NCBI RefSeq assembly: GCF_040369795.1
Contig: NZ_AP028955.1
Location: forward strand, 868,001 to 932,000
Length of the DNA: 64,000 nucleotides
Direction of reading: 5' to 3'
From: Spiroplasma_E ixodetis_B
Lineage (GTDB): Bacteria; Bacillota_I; Bacilli_A; Mycoplasmatales; VBWQ01
The position numbers and the translations under genes were made by a program. The notes under the pieces were generated by a model. The model was not told the origin of the DNA and did not search any database. It worked only from the letters and a program-made list of their open reading frames with translations. Below are positions 22,947 to 33,203 of the stretch, piece after piece. Every line of letters starts with the position of its first letter. Position 1 is the first letter of the stretch.

Positions 22947-23120
22947 AAACAAGGTATTGAAAATCAAAGTGCAAAGTGAAATATTGGTTGTTATACTGAA
23001 ACAAATATTTGACATGTTTTAAAAGAAATGCTTGGAAATAGAACATATAATATTTTAATTTATATTAAAATGGTTATTTTTAAATGTAATAAAATAAATA
23101 CAGAGACACAATTATTATAA
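22947..23120 (+). pseudogene. C-terminal remnant of an unknown protein gene
   Basis: After the IS3 right end a frame remains open for about 57 codons with two TGA-coded Trp: GIENQSAKWNIGCYTETN, then WHVLKEMLGNRTYNILIYIK, ending TAA at 23118-23120. It is followed by a perfect palindrome that looks like a terminator, so this is probably the real 3' end of a gene whose body was lost at the IS3 junction. Not recognised. Confidence 0.4.
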
Positions 23121-23475
23121 ATTAAAAATTTAGTTGTTTTTTTAAAAAAACAACTAAATAAAATAAAACTTATTAAATATACTTTAACAAGAATTTTTGT
23201 TGTGTATAAATATTAAATTTATTTTAGTAATTTTTAAAAATAAGCATTTTAGTTGCATTTAAGTTAAAAAAATTATATCATTTAGATATAATTTCATAAA
23301 AATCCAAATTATTTCTTGTCTAAAAAATAATAAGACTATATAAATTTTGATTTATTCCTGATTTTTGACAATCTCCCAAATAAAATAATAATAAGTATTA
23401 TGATATTAAAGTATGACTTAAAAATATTTAAATGAAAATTGCAAAAAAGTAATTATTTTAACACTGATTGATAAA
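23121..23475. other. AT-rich intergenic stretch
   Basis: Apart from the palindrome at 23128-23159 I see no gene, RNA or repeat here. It separates a gene remnant on the plus strand from phoU ending on the minus strand. Confidence 0.6.
23128..23159. terminator. Perfect 32-bp palindrome, likely bidirectional terminator
   Basis: ATTTAGTTGTTTTTTT followed at once by its exact reverse complement. The stem is weak but the T run within each arm fits a terminator for the remnant upstream. Confidence 0.55.
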
Positions 23476-24153
23476 TTATTCATATATTTTTGTTGAAGAT
23501 AAATCATAAAATTTACCTTTAATAATATATACTATTGTTTCACAAATGTTAACTAAGTGATCACCTAGTCTTTCAATATACATCAACTGTTGCATTGTTG
23601 ATGTATATTGAGAGAGTTGATCATTATTTTTGTTTACTTTTAACATATTGACAATGTTTTTCGTTGATTCACGAAAACGATTATCAATATCAATATCATA
23701 TTCTGCTGCTTGATAAGCTTTATTAATATCATTTTCATTTATAGATTCACCAATTAAATCCATCATTTTAAATACTTTTTTCATTAATCCTGATAATTGA
23801 GATGTTAATTTAATTTCTGGTTTATATTTGACATTAAATTTGGATAAATTTTTAGCATAATTTGAAATACGTTCTAAATCACGAATAATATTCATATAGC
23901 CAATAATAGTACGTAAGTCAGTAGCAAAAGGATTTTGTTGAGCAATACTTCAAATTGCAGTAATTGTTAAACTTTCAGCGACTGTTCTAATTTCTTTATC
24001 GGTTTCAACAATTCTTTTTGACATGTCAAAATCTTGTGTTTCCATTGCTATTAAAGCGTCTTTATGTTCTTTTTTTACTTCTTTTAATAAAGTTAATAAG
24101 TTTTGTTTTAAATTTATGATATCTAAATCAAATCTACGGTTAATTATTTTCAT
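23476..24153 (-). CDS. phoU: Phosphate transport regulator PhoU
   Basis: 225 residues, start ATG at 24153 after GAAAGGAGG. Two repeated helical PhoU domains: residues about 10-95 with FATDLRTIIGYMNIIRDLERI, and about 110-210 ending TSTMQQLMYIERLGDHLVNICETIVY, whose (E/D)RLGDHxxN pattern is the family's metal-binding signature. It is the last gene of the pst operon, 37 bases after pstB. In other bacteria PhoU restrains the Pst transporter and phosphate signalling; no PhoR/PhoB pair is visible here, so it probably acts on the transporter directly. Confidence 0.93.
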
Positions 24154-24190
24154 TTTTTCCTCCTTTCTCTATAATTAATTATATATATTT

Positions 24191-25126
24191 TTAACCAAAT
24201 CTGCCGGTAATATAATCTTCTGTTCTTTTATCTTTTGGTCGTGAAAATATTTTTTTAGTATTATTATATTCAATGACTTCTCCATTTAAGAAAAAGGCAG
24301 TTTTATCAGAAATTCGTGCTGCTTGTTGCATTGAATGTGTAACAACAATAATTGTAAAGTCTGATTTTAAATCATTCATTAAGTCTTCAATTTTAGATGC
24401 GGCAATCGGATCTAGAGCTGAAGTTGGTTCATCCATTAATAGTACTTCTGGTTTTAGGGCAATAGCACGAGCAATACATAAACGTTGTTGTTGTCCACCT
24501 GATAATGATAATGCTGAATCGAATAAGTGTTGAGCAACTTCATCTCATAAAGCCGCTTTTTTTAAAGCATCTTCGACAATTTGATTTAGAATCTTTTTAT
24601 TTTTAATGCCTTGATTTTTTGGGCCATATGCCACATTTTCATAAATTGACATTGGAAAGGGATTAGGTTTTTGAAATACCATTCCAACTTTAGTTCGTAA
24701 TGAAATAATATTTTTTTTATTTTCATAAATATCTTCATTATTAAATAATATTTGTCCATTAATTTTAACATCATCAATTAAATCATTCATTCTATTTAAA
24801 GTTCGTAGTAATGTTGATTTGCCACAACCACTTGGTCCGATAAAAGCGGTTACTTGATTACGACTTATTTCTAAATTGATATTAAATAAAGCCTGTTTTT
24901 TGCCATGATTATAGAAGAAATTTAAATTTTTAATAGTAAAAACATAATTACTTTTTGGAATATTTTCTATATTTGATAAATTATTTGATTTGTTATTTGG
25001 TTTTTTCTTAAATTTATCTTTCGCTTTTAAAAAGTAAGGTTTAATTACATTTACTTTTCTTTTTTTATTGCTATTCGCTGATTCTTTCTTGCTTTCATTT
25101 TTTCTTTTAATAATTCAATTGAGCAT
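24191..25126 (-). CDS. pstB: Phosphate ABC transporter ATP-binding protein PstB
   Basis: Walker A GPSGCGKST near residues 97-105, signature LSGGQQQR, Walker B VLLMDEPTSALD and switch His in VVTHSM. The only start in frame upstream is the ATG at 25126, preceded by GGGGTG, giving 311 residues: a lysine- and asparagine-rich extension of about 60 residues before the ATPase domain, which is longer than the usual 250-270. This start lies inside the 3' end of the permease gene, overlapping it by 76 bases. Forms the ATPase dimer of the phosphate importer. Confidence 0.92.
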
Positions 25127-27072
25127 TTTGTTTTCACCCCGATTCCTGTTGTTAAACTTTTTTCAAAATGTTTTGCTATAAAGTTTAAAATAAATATTAG
25201 TATAACTGTTATTAGTGCTGTTTGGCACATCATTCCTAATTTATTAGGGTCGTTTGATTCTTTATTAACTAATAAAATATGGGTTGTTAAAGTTTGTCCT
25301 GAACTTAAGAAACCTTTATTGGGAAAAGCAACAGTGCTTCCTAATGTTAGATAAACTGGTGCTGATTCACCAATAATTCTACCCATTGATAAAATCATAC
25401 TAGTAATAATTCCGCCAATGGCAGCTGGAATAACTACTTTTCTTATTGTTTCAAATTTACTAGCACCTAGTGCTAATGATGCTTCGCGATATTCAATAGG
25501 TACTGATTTTAATGTATCTTCTACTGCTTTAATAATAAGTGGTAAAATAACAATTGTTAATGTTAAACTAGCAGAAATTACTGAGAAACTTATTTGTAAG
25601 AAAGTAATAAAAAAAGTAAATCCAAACATACCAAAGATAATTGATGGCGTAGAAGCTAAGGTATTTAACACAAAACGTAATATTGAAGCAAATCAACTAT
25701 TTTTGACATATTCGTGAAGATAAATTGCACCAATAATACCTAATGGCATAGCAATAGTAATTGTTGTTAATACCAATAAACATGTCATTGTGATAATTGA
25801 TAAGTAACCTTCATCACCAGTTGTTCAAATTAAAGCTGCAAAATTAAAATTGAAAATGCTACTACCAGCATTACCACTAATGTTGAATATACCATTAATA
25901 ATAATATCACCAATAATTCAAATAATTAATCCCATAGTAATAAAACAAGCTAGCCCCATAAAGAATAATCGAAAATAGTCTTTAAAGTGTTTTCTGACTT
26001 GATTTTTAATAGTTTTTTTACTAATAGTTAACATTAGTTGATTATCAGATAAATTTATTTTTTTTAAATTATAATTTCGTGGTTTTTTATGACCTTTTGC
26101 TTTTTTATCACTACGTTTATAAATTATTAAAACAATAAAGTTAATTATTGAAACTATAATAAATAAAAATAAACCAATTCCATATAATGCTGATATTTGT
26201 TGAGAACTAACTGCTTCTCCAATTTCTAGTCCAATTACTCCCGCTAAAGTAGAAATTGAACTAAATAAAAATGCAAGTGGACCATGTGCAAAATTTGGAG
26301 CTAGAGTACTATTACCAGCAATCATAACAACGGCCATTGTTTCGCCGATGACTCTTCCAAATCCAAAAATTATTGCGCCAATGATTTTGGTTTTTGCCGC
26401 TTTAAAAATGACTTTAAAACTAGTGTCAGTCCTGCTAATACCTAGTGCTAATGATGCATATAGATAAGATTTTGGTACTCGAGTAATAGCATTAACAGAT
26501 AATGAAATAATTGTTGGTAATGCCATCATTGATAAAATAAAACTTGCTGTCATCATATTTTCTTTGGTTGGTGCTCCCATTTTTACAAAAATAGGACCAA
26601 TGGTCATTAAACCAAAAGCACCAAAAACAACTGAAGGAATACCAGATAATAATTCTACTAAAGTTAATGTTGTTTTTTTTAATTTTGGTGGTAAAAATTC
26701 ACATATAAATAATGATGTTAGTAAACTTAAAGGAATAGCAAGTATCATTGAAAATAGTGCAACTCAAAAAGTGGCAACGATAAAGGCAATAATACCAAAA
26801 CTATTAGCACTAGGTAATCATTTACTATTTCCTAACATTTTAAATCAAATTAGAAAACTAATATTACTAAATGTTTGACCGATAATAAAACCAATTAATA
26901 ATGAAGCAGCAATTAGTGCTAATGAAGATATAGACAATACACAAATTTTAGCAATCAGATCATAAGTATGTTTTTTTTGTTCACTAATAAAAACATTTTT
27001 TGGATCATGATTTTTATTAAAATGATTAAAAGTTATTTTATGTCAAAACTTTTTAAAAGATTTGGATTTCAT
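25051..27072 (-). CDS. pstA: Phosphate ABC transporter permease, PstC-PstA fusion
   Basis: One 673-residue frame contains both permeases. The N-terminal half (to about residue 340) is PstC-like with ELLSGIPSVVFGAFGLM and the loop SYLYASLALGISRTDTSFKV. The C-terminal half is PstA-like with LASTPSIIFGMFGF and the EAA loop YREASLALGASKFETIRKVV. In most bacteria these are separate proteins; fused forms are known in mollicutes. It starts MKSKSFKKFWHK at 27072, 14 bases after pstS, with AAAGGAG upstream. A basic N-terminal cytoplasmic tail of about 40 residues precedes the first helix. Confidence 0.92.
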
Positions 27073-27086
27073 TTATTAATACTCCT

Positions 27087-28052
27087 TTATGGAAAATTGT
27101 TTAATCACCGATTTAAATCATAATTTAATTTGTCAGTTAATGGTACTGCTGATTGTGCGTACTGAGCTTCTGAAAAAGCAGGAACTACGTATTCTTTATG
27201 ACCTGGATAGTCAGGAATAAACAAGAATTTTAGAAATTTAACTAAAGTATTAATTTGTTTAAAATTTTTATTTATTAAACCTGTAAACGGTCGTGATAAC
27301 TGATAAGTACCATTTTTAATGGTATCTAAACTTGGAGCAATATTTTCTCAATTAGCAATATGAATATTAGTGAATTGTTTATTCGAATCTAATTGTTTTT
27401 TATCTGAATATGAACTATAGCCAACACCACCAATAGACATATTAAACATTTGTGTACTTGAATTAACAGTTATTGATTGTGGATAATATGCTTTTGAATC
27501 ACCCAGAACTTTTTCATTAAAAACATCTCGTGTTCCTGAACCATTTTCTCTAGTATAAGGTAATATTTTGAGGTCACAAGTTGGTTTGATTCAACCTTGA
27601 TTTGGTTCTGAAGTATTTTGTGGAAATAAATCTCTTCAGAAAATAGAAGATTTAGTTAAATACATTTTTTTTACTTTATCTTGTGTAAAATTTAGATGTT
27701 TATTATTACCTAAGCAATCTTGTGGCAAATTACAAACTAAAATCATGCCATCTTTTGATAAAACAAAAGAAATTAAATTATTATTAGGAGTTGTATATTC
27801 TTTTGAAAGTCAGCCAATACCAAACATATTTTTATTAACGGGAATTACTGCTGCATCTGAACCTAAACTGTTATAAGTAAAGTCTGCTTCTTTATGATTA
27901 TCGGGATAGCCTTCCATTAATGTATGCATTAAAGGCGCTACTGAAGTTGAACCGCCCATAATAAAATAGGGTTTATGACTAACTAAAGTTACGATAAAAA
28001 TACTAATCATTGTGATTAATCAAAATAATGACAAAATTATTTTTTTTAGCAT
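27087..28052 (-). CDS. pstS: Phosphate-binding protein PstS, membrane-anchored
   Basis: 321 residues. The N-terminus MLKKIILSLFWLITMISIFI is a hydrophobic anchor without a lipobox Cys, so it is likely a membrane-tethered binding protein. Phosphate-site motifs: MGGSTSVAPLM near residue 33, YNSLGSDAAV, and TRENGSGTRDVF. First gene of the operon pstS-pstCA-pstB-phoU, with a possible TATAAT 41 bases before the start. Captures inorganic phosphate and delivers it to the permease. Confidence 0.9.
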
Positions 28053-28092
28053 ATAAATCCACCCAACTGAGAGTTTTCTTTATCATACACGT

Positions 28093-28098
28093 ATTATA
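28093..28098 (-). promoter_or_regulatory. Possible -10 box of the pst operon
   Basis: TATAAT on the minus strand, 41 bases before the pstS start codon. No good -35 partner is obvious, so the call rests on position and the perfect hexamer. Confidence 0.4.
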
Positions 28099-28193
28099 AC
28101 AATATAATTGATAAAAACTAGAAAAATTATTTCATTTTTATAAAAAATGTAGGTTCTAGGCTATATTATTAATATTTTTAATTTAACATAAAA

Positions 28194-28231
28194 AATAAAA
28201 GAAAAGTATTTCTTTCTTTTATTAGTATTCT
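28194..28231 (-). terminator. Likely terminator after rpmB
   Basis: Inverted repeat AATAAAAGAAA / TTTCTTTTATT about 35 bases past the rpmB stop codon on the minus strand. AT-only stem, moderate support. Confidence 0.45.
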
Positions 28232-28262
28232 TTATTTATATATTTCAAAAGATAAAATAACT

Positions 28263-28454
28263 TTATTTTTTATTATCTAAAGCATTATTTTTCTTTAAAG
28301 TTTTTAAAGTACGAGCACTAATCATTAAAGTTTTTCCACCAATTTTTACTGGTTGTAAGTTTGGATTTCATTTTCTTCTAGAAGAGTTCATCGCATGCGA
28401 ACGGTTGTTACCAGTTAGTGGACCAATACCACTTAAAACACATTTTCTTGCCAT
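28263..28454 (-). CDS. rpmB: Ribosomal protein bL28
   Basis: 63 residues: MARKCVLSGIGPLTGNNRSH, then NSSRRKWNPNLQ and a C-terminal ISARTLKTLKK. This is the standard bL28 pattern and length (about 62). Ribosome binding site AAGGAGAAA. A single gene between the pst operon and an IS1595 copy; component of the large ribosomal subunit. Confidence 0.95.
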
Positions 28455-28688
28455 AGTTATTTTCTCCTTATTAATGTTTTAACTAATAAATAATACCATA
28501 TTTATTTATTTATTTTAAAAAAATTAAAATTTATTTGTAAAAAATTGAATATTTACTAGGACATTATTTTAATAAGAAAAATTTAAATTATATATGGAAA
28601 TTATCCCCACATGTACTAGTGTGGAGGAAAAAATGAATTGAAATGAATTCAATAGCATATTTCAAAATGAAAACGATTGTTTGAAATA

Positions 28689-29700
28689 TAGCTAACTAAA
28701 GTAATGTTTACTCATAAATAATGTAAAATAATAATATGTAATTTAAACAGTTTTTGAATTTAAAAGTATAATTCAGCAATATTTAAAATAGATTAGGAAG
28801 ATTAAATTATGCCAAAACCATACAGTGAAGACTTACGAAGAAAAGTAATAGAAGCCTATGAAAGTAAAAACATGAAAATTAAAGAAATTTGTAAAGTGTT
28901 CAATATTACTAGAAAGACTTTATTCTTATGAAGAAAAAGAAAAAAAGAAACTGGGCATATAAAACCAATTTTGAATTACCAAAAAGGACATAGCCACAAA
29001 ATAAAGGATTTAGATGAATTAAAAAATTATTTAGCGCAAAATAAAGATGTTACAGTTCAAAAAGTAATTGAAAAATTTGGTGATATGACCAAAGAAACAG
29101 TTTATAACTATTTCAAAAAACTAAATTATACATATAAAAAAAACTTTTCTATATGAACAAAGAGATAAAAATAAACAAGAAGATTTTTTAAAAGAAATAG
29201 CTAAAATAATGAATGAAGATTTAGTATATATTGATGAATCTGGAATTGCTGATAATGAATTTTATAAATATGGTTGATCTGAAAAAGGTAAAAGATTATT
29301 TGATAATAAATCCGCATATAAAATAAAAAGAATGAGTATAATTGTTTCACTAAATAAAAGTAAATTAAAAGCCCTATGAGCATTTGAAGGACATTGCAAC
29401 AGTAAAATTTTTGAATCATATGTAAAAAATATACTAATTCGAGTATTAAAGCGTGGACAAATTATAGTTTTAGATAATGCAACGTTTCATAAATCTAAAT
29501 TAACACAACAATTAATTGAATATGATGGATGCAAACTATTATTTCTTCCACCATATTCTCATAATTTAAATCCAATTGAACATTTTTGATTTGCTATAAA
29601 ACATAATATAAGAAAAATATTACCAAATTATTGACCAAATATTAAAAAAGCGATTGATTTTGTTTTTCAATATATGAGTAAACATTACTTTATTTAGCTA
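28689..29700 (+). mobile_element. IS630-family element, complete (1012 bp)
   Basis: Inverted ends beginning TAGCTAACTAAAG, flanked by TA at 28687 and 29701. Removing it rejoins the IS1595 sequence exactly as it reads in the copy at 61180 (GAAATATATAGCG). Confidence 0.93.
28809..29697 (+). pseudogene. IS630-family transposase, frameshifted in an A8 run
   Basis: MPKPYSEDLRRKVIEAYESK to FKKLNYTYKK is open; then eight A (29126-29133) where the working frame needs seven. The second part carries VYIDESGI and LDNATFHKS, with SHNLNPIEHFW in place of SPNLNPIEHFW. Confidence 0.85.
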
Positions 29701-30412
29701 TATATAGCGAAGTTGAAAGTAATGAAATGTATCAGGTGTGCTTCTTCTAGTTTGAATGTTTCTGATTTGAGAAGAATAAGATGTTTCAAATGTCATCAAA
29801 CATTTAGTATTCTTCATGACACCATTTTTCACAAGTCACAAACACCTTTGACATCTTGGTTTTATCTCATCTTTAGATGAATAAACACAAAGCATGGTAT
29901 ACCATCAACAGATGTTGCAAGGGAATTGGGTGTGACATATAAAACAACTTGAAGAATGGGTCATGAAATCAGAACTAGAATTTGGAATCAAGATGCAGGG
30001 TTCATTGATGATGGCACAGCACAGATGAATGAAATGTATCTTTCACATGTAGGTTTTAAAAAACAAGGATCTTCCTTGTTTTTTAAAAAATTGATTGTTG
30101 GAGTTTATGAGAAAACCAGCAACAAACTAATTGTGAAAGTATTGAAAAAAGCAGATGAGAAAAACCTTTTATGATTTGCATTGAAACGCATTTCTACTGG
30201 GTGTTGTCTATTTACGGATTCTTGGAAGGGATATGGAAGTTTCAAAAACTTCTATCACAAACATGAAATCGTAAATCATGAAGTTGGGTATGTGTCATCA
30301 ACAGGTGTAAAAACAAACCAGATTGAATCTGCATGAAAACACATCCGACGAACTTTCCGAACACACATAAAAGTTTCAAAACACAATATTCATTTATATG
30401 CAAAATTAAATT

Positions 30413-30492
30413 GGTAATGTTTAGTAATCTGTGTAACTTAGTGATTTTACAACTAAAATTTATTTAAAAAACACAGTTTTTAGGAAAGTCCC
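30413..30492. repeat. 80-bp non-autonomous mini element (IS256-like ends), copy 1
   Basis: One end GGTAATGTTTAGTAATCTGT matches the IS256 left end, the other is GGGACTTTCCTAAAAACTGT (in reverse), and there is no coding room between. The same 80 bp occurs inverted at 37650-37729. Confidence 0.75.
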
Positions 30493-30708
30493 TATAAAGA
30501 TACCTAGTTTTGAAACTATAATTTTGTGTTTGATTTAGATACATGGGGGGATAATTTCCTAGATAGGATTTTATCTCCATTTATGTGATAAAATTTAAAA
30601 ATAGTACATAAAGGGATAAAAGCCTTATATATTTTTTTTAAAAAAATAAAAAATATGTTATAAATAAACTATATTATACAAATTTTTAAGAAATCTTGGA
30701 GGAAAAAA

Positions 30709-31056
30709 ATGAATTCTATTATTTATGCTGTGCAAATTGATGATGAAAAAAAGATTGGTTTACATGCACGACCAATAGCCAAAATTGCAGTTGCTATTAG
30801 TAAGTATAAAAATATTGAGGTAGAAGTCATTAAATTACCTGATAATGCAGATATTACGAAATCAGTAAAACTTACTGGTAATGAAACTAAAGTTAAAGCT
30901 AAGTCAGTTCTTAATTTTCTAGGTTTACAAGCAAAAAATTTTAGTAAAATTGCTTTTATTATTACAAAAATGGATGAGAAAGAAGAAGATAAAAAACTTG
31001 AAGAAGTTAAATGAGAAATTATTTCTTTATTAAAAGAAGAAAAATTAATAAAGTAA
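30709..31056 (+). CDS. ptsH: HPr-family phosphocarrier protein
   Basis: 115 residues. KIGLHARPIAKIAVAI holds the active-site His (residue 19) in the HPr pattern GLHARPA. TKVKAKSVLNFLGLQAKNF corresponds to the regulatory Ser site (VNLKSIMGVMSL in classic HPr). It is longer than the usual 88 residues, with insertions in the middle and an acidic/basic tail, so it may be a divergent HPr paralogue rather than the main PTS carrier. Strong ribosome binding site TTGGAGG. It is followed 40 bases on by greA. Confidence 0.8.
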
Positions 31057-31096
31057 ATGGTTTTAAAATATTAAATTATATAAATGGAGGCATTTA

Positions 31097-31618
31097 ATGA
31101 GCGAAATTAACAAAAATAAAGAAATAATAATTTCAGAACAAGGTTTAGAAAAGTTAAAAACTGAATTATATAAACGAATTAATGTTGAACGTGAATCAAT
31201 AAAAGAACGATTAAAAGCAGCTAGGGCTGATGGTGATTTATCAGAAAATGCTGATTATACTAGTGCGCGTGAAGAGCAAGGCAAAAATGAAGCACGCATT
31301 CAAGAACTTGAAACGATTATTACTAGTGCTGTTATTCTTGAAGAACAAAAACAACGTAAAAATAGTAATATCAAAGCAGTTCGTGTTGGTAGTTGAGTAA
31401 CAATTGTAAAAATTAAAGATGGTAAAATTGTTAATGAAACAAAAGAAAAATTTAAAATTGTTGGAAGCATTGAAAGTAATCCATTTGAAGGATTAATTTC
31501 TAATGAGTGCCCATTAGCGGTATCAATTATGAATTGTGTTGTTGGTGATATTGTTGATATTAAAGGTATTAAAGAAACATATAGGGTAAAAATTATAGAA
31601 GTAAAAAATAAATTATAA
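31097..31618 (+). CDS. greA: Transcription elongation factor GreA
   Basis: 173 residues, close to the usual 158. The N-terminal coiled coil has the acidic tip DGDLSENADYTSAREEQG, the residues that stimulate RNA polymerase to cleave backtracked RNA. The C-terminal FKBP-like domain (residues about 95-173) has the family pattern SIESNPFEGLISNECPLA. Ribosome binding site ATGGAGG. Probably read from the same transcript as the HPr-like gene. Confidence 0.95.
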
Positions 31619-31649
31619 GTTTTGTTTTCTTTAGTATCTAAATTACTTT

Positions 31650-31838
31650 AGACATATTCCGTAAATAAATTTAATCAATTGTCAATAATAATATTTATAA
31701 ATTTTTTAGTGTTAATAATTATAGAAGTTAATATTTTTAAAAAAATACTTTAAAAATAAATTTATATTTCAAACACAAAAATTGTTAATATTATTTTTAT
31801 ATTAACTTGATAAAAATTTAAATTTTTAAAAAAATATT
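31650..31838 (-). mobile_element. IS5-like 3'-end fragment
   Basis: Terminal AGACATATTCCGTAAATAAA and the untranslated 3' region only, cut by an IS256 left end. It lies 31 bases past greA. Confidence 0.85.
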
Positions 31839-33134
31839 GGTAATGTTTAGTAATCTGTGTAACTTACAAAAATAACTATGTTTAATTAATTCTAGTAAAT
31901 AAAATTAAATAAATAGAAAGAGTGAGTTACTTATGTATAAACAAAATATTAATAATAATGATCCAATATCAAAAGCAGTAGATTTATTACTAGAAAATAC
32001 TGAAGATTTAACAACATTTTTTAAAGAGGGAGGCTTATATAAAGAATTAACAAAAAGATTAGTTGAAAAAATGTTGAATTCTGAAATTAAAAATTATTTA
32101 GGATATGAAAAAAATCAACATAATAATAGTGATAATGCTCGCAATGGTATAACTTCAAAAAAATTAATAACTCAACAAGGTAAAATTGAGATTAATGTAC
32201 CACGAGATCGTAATAGTAATTTTGAGCCAGTAATAGTTGCAAAAAGACAAAGAATATTTGATGGTTTTGATCAACAAGTTCTTTCATTATATGCCAAAGG
32301 CATGACTTTATCAGATATTAGAATACAGTTACAAGAGTTATATCATGGTGCTGATATTAGTGAAAGTGTTATTAGCCAAATTACTGATGATGTTATTGAT
32401 GATGTTAAAGCATGACAAAATCGGCCATTAGAAAGTGTTTATCCGATTGTTTATTTTGATTGTATAGTAGTTAAAGTACGACAAGATAAACTCATTATTA
32501 ACAAATCAGTTTATATAGCACTAGGAGTTGATTTAGAAGGTAAAAAAGATGTTTTAGGCTTATGAATTAGTGAAAATGAATGTTCTAAGTTTTGATTATC
32601 TAATTTCACAGAAATGAAAAATCGAGGCTTAAATGATATTCTTATTGCTTGTAGTGACAATTTAACAGGAATGTCAGAAGCAATACAATTAGTTTATCCT
32701 AAAACCGAACATCAATTATGCATAGTTCATCAAATTAGAAATAGTTTAAAATGTGCTTCATACAAACATAGAAAACCACTAGTTACAGATTTAAAACCAA
32801 TTTATAGTGCATGTAGTGAAGAACAAGCGATGCAAGCTTTAGAATCTTTTGAAAGTAAATGAAATAAACAATATCCTCAAATTGCTAAATCATGATATAA
32901 AAATTGAGATAATTTAATGGTTTTTATTAGTTATTATGCAGAAATCAAAAGAGTGATTTATACAACAAATGCTATTGAATCTGTTAATAGTCAATTACGA
33001 AAAGTTATTAGAAATAAAAAAGTTTTTCCAAATGATATGGCAGTTTTTAAAATATTTTACTTAGCAGTTGAAAATATAACAAAAAAATGAACACTGCCCA
33101 TTCAAAATTGAAATACAGCAATTGCTGATTTTAT
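31839..33134 (+). mobile_element. IS256-family element, right end missing
   Basis: The left end GGTAATGTTTAGTAATCTGT is present. The right end is replaced by a 69-bp IS5 mini element, which removes the last codons and the terminal repeat. Confidence 0.85.
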
Positions 33135-33153
33135 AGACATATTCCGTAAATAA
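31933..33153 (+). CDS. IS256-family transposase, uninterrupted
   Basis: 406 residues with no frameshift or stop: MYKQNINNNDPISKAVD... with YFDCIVVK (Asp), CSDNLTGM (Asp) and NAIESVNSQLRK (Glu). The A7 run at the C-terminus keeps KKWTLPIQNWNTAIAD in frame. The last residues (FIDIFRK) come from the IS5 mini element, replacing the normal HFMIKFEDRINLN. Two residues are missing near the start (MYKQN instead of MSKKQN). It is the only IS256 copy here that reads open throughout, so it could supply transposase to other copies though its own element lacks one end. Activity is untested. Confidence 0.85.
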
Positions 33154-33203
33154 ATTTTTTAAAAGTCAATTAATGATTTAAAATTTATTTACGGAATATG
33201 TCT
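33135..33203. repeat. 69-bp IS5-derived mini element
   Basis: Both IS5 terminal repeats (AGACATATTCCGTAAATAAA and inverse) face each other with only about 25 bases of IS5 5' sequence between. It looks like an internal deletion derivative (MITE-like). No clear 3-bp duplication flanks it. Confidence 0.85.

Larger units (their letters stand above)
28633..30417 (+). pseudogene. IS1595/ISXO2-family transposase, interrupted by IS630
   Basis: Starts MNWNEFNSIFQNENDCLKYI. After IS630 removal it continues with a zinc ribbon (CIRCASS...RRIRCFKCHQTF, four Cys) and the ISXO2 DDE domain: DEMYLSHVG-like NEMYLSHVG here (Asp replaced by Asn at the first catalytic position), LFTDSWKGYGSF, and the segment KTNQIESAWKHIRRTF. 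The frame downstream of IS630 is open to TGG TAA at 30415-30417. A large inverted repeat at 30051-30090 lies within the gene. Confidence 0.8.
28596..30559 (+). mobile_element. IS1595-like element carrying IS630 and a mini element
   Basis: Ends GGAAATTATCCCC at 28596 and GGGGATAATTTCC at 30559 are inverted. The interior holds an IS1595/ISXO2-type transposase interrupted by IS630 (28689-29700), and an 80-bp repeat at the gene's 3' end (30413-30492). No target duplication is evident. Confidence 0.8.

Noticed and set aside
24273..24533. Plus-strand ORF across pstB
   Set aside because: Antisense shadow of a well conserved ATPase gene; no ribosome binding site and no recognisable product.
28809..29697. 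Programmed -1 frameshifting at the A8 run of IS630 copies, by analogy with IS5
   Set aside because: At this run a -1 shift leads to the wrong frame; a +1 change is needed. Two other copies have A7 and read straight through, so A8 is a plain insertion.
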